Source of the DNA: CAYSHJ01 sp964589725
Lineage (GTDB): Bacteria > Planctomycetota > Planctomycetia > Planctomycetales > Planctomycetaceae
NCBI GenBank assembly: GCA_964589725.1
Contig: CAZPUJ010000188.1
Coordinates: forward strand, 1 to 7,506
Direction: 5' to 3'
DNA: 7,506 bases
In this document: piece by piece, positions 1 through 5,635 of the stretch
How the letters are laid out: each line of letters opens with the position of its first letter
Position numbering within the stretch: the first letter of the stretch is position 1
Translations under genes and position numbers: made by a program
Notes under the pieces: model-generated
What the model was told of the DNA's origin: nothing
The model's input: only the letters and a program-made list of their open reading frames with translations
Database searches by the model: none

Positions 1-98
1 CCTTCGACCAAGCGTTGCATTCGTCGGATGAGCCTGAAAGGCTCTTCCGGTGAATGCGTCTTTTGGCCCTTGAAAACGTGAACATGCTTGCCTTTCAT
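1..98 (-). CDS. Possible start of an unidentified protein, cut by the left edge
   Basis: An ATG at 98-96 opens a frame with no stop up to the window edge (32 codons, beginning MKGKHVHVFKGQKTHSPEEP). I do not recognise the product; the visible part is basic and hydrophilic with no motif. The frame is the same as that of the nucleotidyltransferase gene upstream and is separated from its TAA by 16 sense codons, so it could be a separate downstream gene or a continuation of the same frame after a nonsense mutation. The only purine-rich stretch upstream, AAGGAG, is about 17 bases from the ATG, which is too far for a good ribosome binding site. GC in 61-120 is only 26 of 60 bases, lower than the neighbouring genes. 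Weak call. Confidence 0.22.
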   Translation of the reverse strand, partial: MKGKHVHVFKGQKTHSPEEPFRLIRRMQRLVE

Positions 99-146
99 GG
101 AGTTACAACAACAAGCTCCTTGAGAGGTAGAGGCATGTCCACCAGC

Positions 147-476
147 TTACTGTATCACTGCTTTGGCGTCGTCGGCTACCGCTACGTCAGCCAGAATTTC
201 GAGGCCGGCATGACGACCTTCCGGGTCGAACAACCCGTCAACCAGAATAGCACAGTCCACGTCATTCGGCTCCGGCACATCTGTCGCGAAGCTCCCATTC
301 AAGATCACTCGCAGGATTCCCGGTTGTCCTTGAATCACTTCCAGCAGCCATCGCACCGATTGAAACTGAGCTTGGCGAATCTCCATTGAGCTTCCGAAAC
401 GCCGTTCGATCTCATCCAGACTCGCTGGATGAATTCCCGGTGGCAGAAATCCGTTGTTATCGAAGGGAGGAATCAC
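147..476 (-). CDS. Short nucleotidyltransferase-fold protein (DUF6932-like), probably C-terminally truncated
   Basis: A 109-residue protein. The N-terminus reads IPPFDNNGFLPPGIHPASLDE, the opening typical, as I recall, of DUF6932-type proteins. Residues 60-78 carry a nucleotidyltransferase signature: G61-S62, then D72-V-D74 in the context EPNDVDCAILV, the metal-binding DxD of the polymerase-beta fold. Family members I know usually run to 140-150 residues, with a later segment resembling FATDR...KGMVEV. That segment is absent here in all three minus-strand frames, and the protein ends ADDAKAVIQ. The start is GTG at 476, supported by GAGG at 485-482 with a five-base spacer. It begins 23 bases after the bioB stop on the same strand, so read-through from bioB is likely. 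Substrate unknown; relatives often sit in toxin-antitoxin-like pairs, but no partner is established here. The fold is fairly certain, the function is not. Confidence 0.62.
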   Translation of the reverse strand: MIPPFDNNGFLPPGIHPASLDEIERRFGSSMEIRQAQFQSVRWLLEVIQGQPGILRVILNGSFATDVPEPNDVDCAILVDGLFDPEGRHAGLEILADVAVADDAKAVIQ

Positions 477-481
477 AGAGA

Positions 482-485
482 CCTC
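482..485 (-). promoter_or_regulatory. Ribosome binding site deciding the GTG start of the nucleotidyltransferase
   Basis: GAGG on the minus strand, five bases before GTG 476-474. It supports a non-ATG start just after the bioB stop codon (502-500) and so translation from a shared transcript. Confidence 0.5.
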
Positions 486-499
486 ACGTCATCGTTCCG

Positions 500-1597
500 C
501 TAATGCGTCGAACATCTTGACTCGCACGGCTCCGCCAGCTCACTCGCAGCCTCTCGCCGTTCCTTCCACAGCTTATGCGATTCGTGGTCGCCGGTGATGA
601 TTTCGAAGCCGAGGTCTTCGACCATCTGAAAATCGAGTTCGGGGGGTTGGCCTTTCGTCGTCAGGTAGTCGCTGACGAACAGCGAGTTGGCCACATACAG
701 GCCCATCGACTGCAACGAGCGGAGGTTGATCTCGCGGCCGCCGGCGATGCGGAGTTCCACCGTCGGGTTCGTGAACCGCAGCAGGCAGAGCACCTTCAGG
801 CAGTAACGCGGGTTGAGCTCGCGGACTCGCTCAAGCTGCGTCCCTTCGATCGAGTTCAGGAAGTTGACCGGAATCGACTCGACTTTCATGCCGCGCATTT
901 CCATCGCCACGTCGATCAGGTCGGTGTGCTCCTCGCCCATGCCGGCGATCAGGCCGCAGCAGAGTTCCATGCCCGACTCGCGCACGGTCCGCAGCGTGGC
1001 CAGCCGGTCGTCGAACGAATGCGTCGAGCAAATCTGCTCGTAGAACCGGCGGCTCGTGTTGAGATTGTGGTTGATGCGATCCACCCCCGCCTGCTTCAGC
1101 CGCAACGCCTGCTCCGGCGTGAGCAGTCCCAGGCAACAGCAGATGTGCAGGCCGAACTGGTCCTTGATCTTCTCGACAACGCTGGCGACGTGCTCGACCT
1201 CGCGGTTCGACGGCCCGCGACCGCTAGCCACGATGCAGTACGTCCGCGCCTGCAAGCTCGCCGCCGCCGCCGCACCTTCCATCAGCTTCCGCTCGTTGAG
1301 CAGCGGATACCGCGAGATTTCCGCTTCGGAGTCGATGTTCTGGGAGCAATATCCGCAGTCCTCCGGACACAGCCCGCTCTTGGCGTTCTTCAAATAGTAG
1401 AAATGAACCTTGTGCCCGAAGTGCTTGAGCCGAATCCGAAACGCGGCGGCGACCAGCGCGGGGACGTCATCTTCGGGAGCGGTCAGGATCGAAAGAGCTT
1501 CCGCGCGAGTGACCTCACCACCAGCGAGGACTCGATCCACTAGAGCATTCCAGTCGCACGCACACGCCGCACTTGTTTGAACGGTTCTCATCGTCAT
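500..1597 (-). CDS. bioB: Biotin synthase BioB
   Basis: Radical SAM enzyme that inserts sulfur into dethiobiotin, the last step of biotin synthesis; cytosolic, normally a homodimer. From ATG 1597 the protein has 365 residues. The [4Fe-4S]/SAM motif CPEDCGYC is at 77-84 (C77, C81, C84). Ligands of the auxiliary [2Fe-2S] cluster, placed by alignment with E. coli BioB from memory, are all present: C121 (TYCIVASG), C153 (HICCCLG), C213 (ELCCGLIAGMGE) and R283 (ELRIAGGRE). INHNLNTS and ANSLFVSDYLTT match conserved blocks. The frame extends upstream to an ATG at 1645, but ATG 1597 has GAAAGG (1608-1603) five bases before it, and the 16 extra residues are unlike BioB. Its E. coli homologue is somewhat shorter; the excess here is in both termini. 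No other bio gene is visible. It is transcribed away from the sigma-54 activator gene, across an intergenic region holding a large palindrome. Confidence 0.97.
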   Translation of the reverse strand: MTMRTVQTSAACACDWNALVDRVLAGGEVTRAEALSILTAPEDDVPALVAAAFRIRLKHFGHKVHFYYLKNAKSGLCPEDCGYCSQNIDSEAEISRYPLLNERKLMEGAAAAASLQARTYCIVASGRGPSNREVEHVASVVEKIKDQFGLHICCCLGLLTPEQALRLKQAGVDRINHNLNTSRRFYEQICSTHSFDDRLATLRTVRESGMELCCGLIAGMGEEHTDLIDVAMEMRGMKVESIPVNFLNSIEGTQLERVRELNPRYCLKVLCLLRFTNPTVELRIAGGREINLRSLQSMGLYVANSLFVSDYLTTKGQPPELDFQMVEDLGFEIITGDHESHKLWKERREAASELAEPCESRCSTH

Positions 1598-1602
1598 CGG
1601 AG

Positions 1603-1608
1603 CCTTTC
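1603..1608 (-). promoter_or_regulatory. Ribosome binding site choosing the bioB start
   Basis: GAAAGG on the minus strand, five bases before ATG 1597-1595. A second ATG at 1591 would be 11 bases away and the upstream ATG at 1645 has no comparable site, so 1597 is preferred. Confidence 0.5.
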
Positions 1609-1653
1609 GAGGAGTCAGTGCTTGGGGCGACAGTCTAAGCCTCAATCAAGCGA

Positions 1654-1766
1654 CCCCACTGGGCTTGCCCCAGTGGTTTACGGGATTCTGCACTACTGAG
1701 CCGTTTGTTTCGCGTGACGCCGAGTAGTGCAAAATCCCGCGAGCCACCGGGGCAAGCCCGGTGGGG
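1654..1766. repeat. 113-bp near-perfect palindrome (44-bp arms, 25-base loop)
   Basis: Arms 1654-1697 and 1723-1766 are inverted copies of equal length with no gaps. By hand, 38 of 44 positions are Watson-Crick pairs, three more are G-T, and all but one of the differences are transitions. Each arm contains a smaller palindrome (left: CCACTGGG..CCCCAGTGG at 1656-1676; right: CCACCGGGG..CCCGGTGG at 1744-1763), so the transcript could fold as one long hairpin or as two small ones. It has no coding content. It sits in the divergent bioB/sigma-54 activator region, so it is not placed as a terminator for either gene. It looks like a dispersed REP- or MITE-type element; copy number cannot be judged from one window. 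Confidence 0.85.
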
Positions 1767-1946
1767 TTCGGTCGTTTGAAGTCTAAGACGCGGCGTGCCG
1801 TGACGAAACGGAGCGGCAGACCTGAACGGCCAAGATTCCATCGGCTGCGAGATGTTTGGGTCTATCCGGCTTGGGAATCCGCGTCCTTGACGCTTTCCGA
1901 CGCGAGCCAAGAGAATGCCGCCGCGATTTACAAACCAAAAGTGTTT

Positions 1947-1950
1947 GGAG
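1947..1950 (+). promoter_or_regulatory. Ribosome binding site for the sigma-54 activator GTG start
   Basis: GGAG six bases before GTG 1957. An in-frame TGA at 1951-1953 lies between them, so the protein cannot begin further upstream and GTG 1957 is the first possible start in this frame. Confidence 0.6.
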
Positions 1951-1956
1951 TGACGG

Positions 1957-3006
1957 GTGGCCTCAGTGGAAGAGACAAGCGGTGGTTTGCGAGGCATGAT
2001 CGGCGACAGCCTGGCCATGCGCGAGGTTTTCGCGTTGACTCGCCGAGTCGCCTTGACCTCGGCCACCGTGCTGCTTACCGGAGAAACCGGGACGGGCAAG
2101 GAATTGGTCGCTCACGCACTGCACGAACTGAGTCCGCGCGCGAGCGGCCCGTTCGTCCGCGTCAATTGCGGTGCTCTCAGCGAATCGTTGCTGGAAAGCG
2201 AGCTGTTCGGACACGTCAAAGGCGCGTTCACGAATGCGATCGAAAACCGCACCGGCCGCTTCGAGGCGGCTCACGGTGGCACGATCTTCCTCGACGAAGT
2301 CAACAACATGAGCCATACGCTGCAAGTCAAACTGCTGCGCGTGCTGCAAGAACACGAGTTCGAACGGGTTGGCGACAGCCGCACGATTCAAGTTGACTGC
2401 CGCATCGTCTCCGCGACAAATCGCGATTTGCTCGCGGAGATCGACCGCGACCGTTTCCGCGAAGATCTGTATTACCGGCTGAACGTCGTTTCGATTTATC
2501 TCCCGGCGCTGCGCGAACGAGCCGACGACGTGCCGCTGCTCACCGAACACTTCGCGCGGCAGTACGCCAAGGACAACAACCGACCGCTACCAAAATTCGC
2601 GGCTGACGTGATCGGCTTTCTGCAACGATACGCTTGGCCCGGGAATGTCCGAGAACTGCAAAACTACATTGAGCGTGCGATCGTGTTGTCGACCGGCGAC
2701 ACGTTGACTTCCGACTTATTGCCGCCGCACGTGCGCGGCTTGGCCCCTATCCGCATGGGGCGACCTCAAGCCACGGATTTGCAGAAGCTCGCCACCGAGT
2801 TGGTCTCCGCCAGCATCCTGCAAGCCGGTCCGGACGCCGCCGACTTGCATGAGCGATCCGTGTCGCTCGTCGAAAAGGAAGTCATCCTGCAAGTGCTGCG
2901 ATCCTGCCAAGGAACACAGACAAAGACCGCCGACCGACTGGGCATCAACCGCAACACGCTGCACAAGAAGATCAGTGACTACAAGCTGGAATCGGAAGCA
3001 CGGTGA
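1957..3006 (+). CDS. Sigma-54-dependent transcriptional activator (AAA+ and Fis-type HTH, no sensor domain)
   Basis: A 349-residue bacterial enhancer-binding protein that would bind DNA upstream of sigma-54 promoters and use ATP hydrolysis to open the polymerase complex. The AAA+ domain fills about residues 14-245: Walker A GETGTGKE (42-49), the sigma-54 contact loop GAFTNA (89-94, where GAFTGA is usual), Walker B GTIFLDE (109-115 approximately), SATNRDL (152-158), the arginine-finger segment FREDLYYRLN (167-176) and WPGNVREL (227-234). A Fis-type helix-turn-helix closes the protein (TADRLGINRNTLHKKI, 324-339). Only about 13 residues precede the AAA+ domain, so the receiver, GAF or PAS domain of NtrC-type proteins is missing, as in PspF. 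It lies upstream of the HemX-like/hemA pair on the same strand, 225 bases away across hairpin repeats; cotranscription is possible but not shown. No histidine kinase is nearby and targets are unknown. Confidence 0.93.
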   Translation: MASVEETSGGLRGMIGDSLAMREVFALTRRVALTSATVLLTGETGTGKELVAHALHELSPRASGPFVRVNCGALSESLLESELFGHVKGAFTNAIENRTGRFEAAHGGTIFLDEVNNMSHTLQVKLLRVLQEHEFERVGDSRTIQVDCRIVSATNRDLLAEIDRDRFREDLYYRLNVVSIYLPALRERADDVPLLTEHFARQYAKDNNRPLPKFAADVIGFLQRYAWPGNVRELQNYIERAIVLSTGDTLTSDLLPPHVRGLAPIRMGRPQATDLQKLATELVSASILQAGPDAADLHERSVSLVEKEVILQVLRSCQGTQTKTADRLGINRNTLHKKISDYKLESEAR

Positions 3007-3009
3007 CGA

Positions 3010-3044
3010 CGCCATCTTGTCGCCATCTCGTTCGCCATCTCGTT
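3010..3044. repeat. Threefold 12-bp tandem repeat
   Basis: CGCCATCTCGTT occurs twice in succession (3021-3032 and 3033-3044), preceded by a diverged 11-base copy CGCCATCTTGT (3010-3020). It begins four bases after the stop codon of the sigma-54 activator gene and runs directly into the first palindromic hairpin. It may be slippage-generated. Confidence 0.75.
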
Positions 3045-3161
3045 CCCAAGCTCCGCTTGGGAACGCGGTCCGGGAAGCTCTGCTTCCCGTCTCGCGGCAC
3101 TCGCCGTGTGTTCGCGAAGCGGAGCTTCGAGGCGTCGGTTCCCAAGCGGAGCTTGGGAACC
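3041..3161. repeat. Cluster of four related hairpin palindromes
   Basis: Four short palindromes share the core AAGC-three bases-GCTT or its near equivalent. The first, 3041-3065, has arms CGTTCCCAAGC/GCTTGGGAACG around TCC. The second, 3071-3089, has arms CGGGAAGC/GCTTCCCG around TCT. The third, 3115-3129, has arms CGAAGC/GCTTCG around GGA. The fourth, 3137-3161, has arms GGTTCCCAAGC/GCTTGGGAACC around GGA, and its core is the reverse complement of the first. Outer arm bases differ between copies while pairing is kept. None is followed by a T-run, so they are not textbook terminators, though they could end or stabilise the upstream transcript. Confidence 0.85.
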
Positions 3162-3231
3162 AGCGAGCGGTCGCTTGTATTACGAGTGTAGCGGCTTTGC
3201 CTCGCGGCCCGTTCGCCATATCCTGCTACGG

Positions 3232-4203
3232 ATGATGAACGACTTGGCCAAGGTGAGTGTCTTTTGTTTCCTCGCCAGTTACGTGGTGGCGTTTGGGCTG
3301 GAGTGGACGCGGCTCATGCGACGGCCGGGAATCAGCCGGTTGCTGGTGTTGGCGCTCGGACTCGCCGGGTTCGTGGCGCATACGGCATACTTGCTGTTCC
3401 GCAGCCGCAGCCTCGAAAACCACCTGCCACCGCTGCTGAGTTCAACGCACGACTGGCTACTGGTGCTCGCGTGGGTCGTGGTTCTGCTGTACCTGTTCTT
3501 GACGACGATTGATCGAGAGTTGGCCGTCGGGCTGTTCATGCTGCCGGTCGTACTGTTGTTCGTCGGCTCGTCGTATTTCGTCAGCAGGCAAACGAATCCG
3601 CTGTTGGAGGGAAACCATGGTCTGGCGATGTTCCATGCGTCGCTGTTGGTGTTCGGCATCGCCGGAGTCGTGGCCGGAGTCGTGCTCAGCCTGATGTACG
3701 TCTTTCAGCATCGGCGGCTGAAGCATCATCAAGCTCAGCAACAAGGCGTGGCATTGCCGAGCTTGGCTCGATTGGCTCGCTGGAACTGGTGGGCGGTCGT
3801 CGTCAGCGTGCCAATCCTGACGCTTGGTCTGGGCAGCGGCGTCGCGTTGGGGCTGAAGTCGCGAAAGACCGGGCCGCCGCTGTCGTTCGCGGACCCGCTG
3901 GTCATCGGCCACGGAGTCGTCTGGTTGGTGTTGATGTCACTGTTTGTCTGGTTGCTGACGACACGCCGTTCGACCGGCAAACAAGTCGCCGCGCTGACAC
4001 TTTGGGCCGGCGGCTTTTTGCTGGCGATCCTGATCGGGTTGCAGGTGCTGACGGGCGAAGGACTGTCGTCGTGGCATGGAGGCAGCAAGGCGTCTCACAT
4101 TAGCCCAACGCGCGAGCGAAGGATTCGATTGTCGCTTGGACTACGTCCCTCGCTCGCGCTTCGGGCTAGTGTGCCCTCCACCTCGACGGAGGTGTCGCGG
4201 TGA
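3232..4203 (+). CDS. HemX/CcsA-like membrane protein (cytochrome c assembly family) upstream of hemA
   Basis: A 323-residue integral membrane protein with about eight hydrophobic helices, near residues 7-23, 35-55, 73-92, 97-115, 133-157, 186-207, 224-243 and 252-273. Histidines lie within or next to helices (H50, H135, H227), as in haem-handling members of the cytochrome c assembly family. The WGxxWxWD haem-binding motif of true CcsA/CcmC proteins is not visible, which favours a HemX-type protein. In Bacillus, HemX is encoded beside hemA and affects GluTR levels; a similar role here is inference from position. The start is ATG 3232 or 3235, both with weak ribosome binding sites. The longer frame from 3106 would translate hairpin repeats and is rejected. 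The stop TGA (4201-4203) overlaps the hemA GTG. Residues 289-314 are encoded by a palindromic repeat, so the natural C-terminus probably lay near SSWHGG (279-284). Confidence 0.86.
   Translation: MMNDLAKVSVFCFLASYVVAFGLEWTRLMRRPGISRLLVLALGLAGFVAHTAYLLFRSRSLENHLPPLLSSTHDWLLVLAWVVVLLYLFLTTIDRELAVGLFMLPVVLLFVGSSYFVSRQTNPLLEGNHGLAMFHASLLVFGIAGVVAGVVLSLMYVFQHRRLKHHQAQQQGVALPSLARLARWNWWAVVVSVPILTLGLGSGVALGLKSRKTGPPLSFADPLVIGHGVVWLVLMSLFVWLLTTRRSTGKQVAALTLWAGGFLLAILIGLQVLTGEGLSSWHGGSKASHISPTRERRIRLSLGLRPSLALRASVPSTSTEVSR
4096..4173. repeat. 78-bp palindrome inside the 3' end of the HemX-like gene
   Basis: Arms 4096-4123 and 4146-4173 are inverted copies with 24 of 28 identical positions, separated by a 22-base loop. 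The left arm begins CACATTAGCCC and the right arm ends GGGCTAGTGTG. The element is open in the reading frame and encodes residues 289-314 of the HemX-like protein, ending 14 bases before the hemA ribosome binding site. It resembles a dispersed planctomycete repeat I have seen before, although copy number is not testable here. Confidence 0.82.
4188..4192 (+). promoter_or_regulatory. Strong ribosome binding site for hemA
   Basis: GGAGG seven bases before GTG 4200. It fixes the hemA start and implies hemA is translated independently despite the four-base overlap with the upstream gene. Confidence 0.75.
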
Positions 4204-5486
4204 ACCTCCAAGTCATCTACTGCAATCATCAGTCGGCCAACTTGTCCGTGCGCGAGCGGCTGGCGTTCGCGGGGGACAAGCTGGAGCGGGCGTATCGCGA
4301 GTTGCTGGGCCGCTTCCGCAACGCCGAGTTCGTCGTGCTCTCGACGTGTAATCGGGTAGAGGTGTATTCGGCTCAAGAGTCGGTCGAAGCCGCGCCGACG
4401 CAGCGGCAGATCGCCGAGTTCGTCTCCGAGTTTCATCAAGTTCCGCTGGCGGAATTCTCCGACGAGTTGTTGGCTCAGACTGGCCCGGACGCTGTGCGGC
4501 ATCTATTTCAAGTCGCGTCGAGCCTCGACAGCATGGTGCTGGGCGAACCACAGATCGTGAATCAAGTGAAAGAAGCGTACCGGGTCGCTCAGGAGCACAA
4601 CGCCTGCGGCCCGCTGACGCACGCGATGTTTCAGGGAGCGATCCGCGTGTCGGCCCGCGTCCGTTCGGAAACGCGGTTGGCCGAGGGCCGCATCTCGATG
4701 GCCAGCGTCGCCGTCGGCGATTTCGGTCGCAGCATCTTCGATCGCTTCGACGACAAGCGAGTCCTGATCCTCGGTGCCGGCGAGATGGCCGAGGAAACGT
4801 TGCAGTATCTGTGCGACGAAGGAGTTAGACAGGTCACCGTCGTGAATCGTAAACTGGAACGCGCCGAAAAACTCGCCGCGCTGTTTGCGAGTGTCGCTGC
4901 GAAGCCGTTACCGTGGTCGGCCCTCGACGACGAACTGGCGAACGCGGACATGATCGTCAGCACGACCGGAGCCACGCAGCCGATCGTCGATATCGCTCGC
5001 TTCCGAAAAGCTCGGCAACGCTCGGGCGAGAAGCCGGTCTTCATTCTCGATCTGGCTGTCCCGCGCGACTTCGATCCCGCGATCGCCGATCTCGACGACA
5101 ACGTGTTTCTGTACGACATCGGCGCCCTCGCAGAAACCTGCGAACGAAATCACAGAGCCCGTCACCGCGAAATCGAACACGCGCTGCACATCGTCGACGA
5201 CGAGACCGAGCGGTTCATGCAAGACGTCTATCACATGGCGACCGGCCCGATTGTGAAGCGACTTCGCGAACAATGGCACGACGTCAGCCGCGACGAACTC
5301 GAACGCCTGCGGTCGAAGCTGGGGCACCTCTCCGCGACCGACCTTGACGTCGTCGAACGGAGCGTCGAACGGATCGTCAACAAGCTGCTGCACCCGCCGC
5401 TGGAAGCCTTACGCCACGAAGCGAAGTCCGGCACGCCCGACGGACTGATCGACGCGCTCAAGCGGCTGTTTCATTTGCGGGATTGA
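4200..5486 (+). CDS. hemA: Glutamyl-tRNA reductase HemA
   Basis: NADPH-dependent reduction of glutamyl-tRNA(Glu) to glutamate-1-semialdehyde, the first committed step of C5-pathway tetrapyrrole synthesis; cytosolic dimer. The 428 residues show the usual three-part layout. The catalytic domain has the thioester-forming cysteine C50 in LSTCNRVEVY and the conserved block VRHLFQVASSLDSMVLGEPQI (99-119, with H101 matching the active-site histidine of the E. coli enzyme by memory alignment). The NADPH domain has the Rossmann glycine motif LGAGEMAE (191-198) and DLAVPRDFDP (284-293). From about 320 a helical dimerisation domain reaches the end. Length is normal. The start is GTG at 4200, overlapping the upstream stop as GTGA and preceded by GGAGG. 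Coupling to the HemX-like gene matches the hemX-hemA pairing known in other bacteria. No hemC or hemD follows; the next gene is convergent. Confidence 0.97.
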   Translation: MNLQVIYCNHQSANLSVRERLAFAGDKLERAYRELLGRFRNAEFVVLSTCNRVEVYSAQESVEAAPTQRQIAEFVSEFHQVPLAEFSDELLAQTGPDAVRHLFQVASSLDSMVLGEPQIVNQVKEAYRVAQEHNACGPLTHAMFQGAIRVSARVRSETRLAEGRISMASVAVGDFGRSIFDRFDDKRVLILGAGEMAEETLQYLCDEGVRQVTVVNRKLERAEKLAALFASVAAKPLPWSALDDELANADMIVSTTGATQPIVDIARFRKARQRSGEKPVFILDLAVPRDFDPAIADLDDNVFLYDIGALAETCERNHRARHREIEHALHIVDDETERFMQDVYHMATGPIVKRLREQWHDVSRDELERLRSKLGHLSATDLDVVERSVERIVNKLLHPPLEALRHEAKSGTPDGLIDALKRLFHLRD

Positions 5487-5635
5487 GTTCCGCATCGCTT
5501 TGGGTTTTCGCAATCAAAAAGCGCGTCACCCGGCGAGCTTGAAGCCCCAGACATCGCACGTGCCGCCCCGTCAGGTGCAGCGCCTGGTTCGTCGAGGGAT
5601 TGTGCCCGAGTCTCACGTGTCTTCCGTTGAAGAAA
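5487..5635. other. Convergent spacer with a suspected dispersed repeat
   Basis: This gap lies between the ends of hemA (+) and the small membrane protein (-). On the minus strand 5589-5554 would read NQALHLTGRHVR. ALHLTG-type peptides recur, to my recollection, in spurious short ORFs of planctomycete genomes and mark a dispersed non-coding repeat. CACGTG occurs at 5569-5574 and again at about 5614-5619. A weak inverted pair, CGCTTT (5496-5501) and AAAGCG (5518-5523), has no T-run, so I do not call a terminator. Confidence 0.4.

Larger units (their letters stand above)
1598..1956. promoter_or_regulatory. Divergent intergenic region between bioB and the sigma-54 activator
   Basis: About 359 bases separate two divergently oriented starts, so promoters for both genes must lie here unless transcription enters from outside. 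Apart from the palindrome at 1654-1766 I see no convincing -10/-35 or -24/-12 element, no recognisable biotin-repressor operator and no riboswitch. The stretch 1768-1946 shows nothing I can name. Open frames crossing it on either strand have no protein-like features. Confidence 0.45.
3007..3231. other. Non-coding spacer between the activator gene and the HemX-like gene
   Basis: The 225 bases are mostly repeats (tandem repeat, then four hairpins). Frames that stay open here translate the repeats (for example FPSGAWEP or VPKRSLGT), which I regard as artefactual. From 3162 to 3231 I see no promoter motif I would defend. Confidence 0.5.

Noticed and set aside
54..389. 111-codon plus-strand frame at the left edge
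   Set aside because: It is antisense to the nucleotidyltransferase gene, which has a recognisable signature, and no ribosome binding site or motif was seen.
575..1543. 322-codon open frame on the plus strand
   Set aside because: It is antisense to bioB, whose product has every diagnostic motif. The translation is Arg/Val/Ala/Leu-rich, as expected of a high-GC antisense frame.
1761..2396. Possible receiver or sensor domain upstream of the sigma-54 activator
   Set aside because: The plus-strand frame here is Arg-rich with no receiver-like residues, and it runs into the activator gene in a different frame. An in-frame TGA at 1951 blocks extension of the activator.
3106..3231. Upstream start (ATG 3106) for the HemX-like protein
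   Set aside because: The added 42 residues translate the hairpin repeats (FPSGAWEP) and are hydrophilic, whereas from 3232 the protein begins directly with a membrane helix as in relatives.
5496..5523. Rho-independent terminator after hemA
   Set aside because: The stem is only six pairs around a 16-base loop and no T-run follows it.
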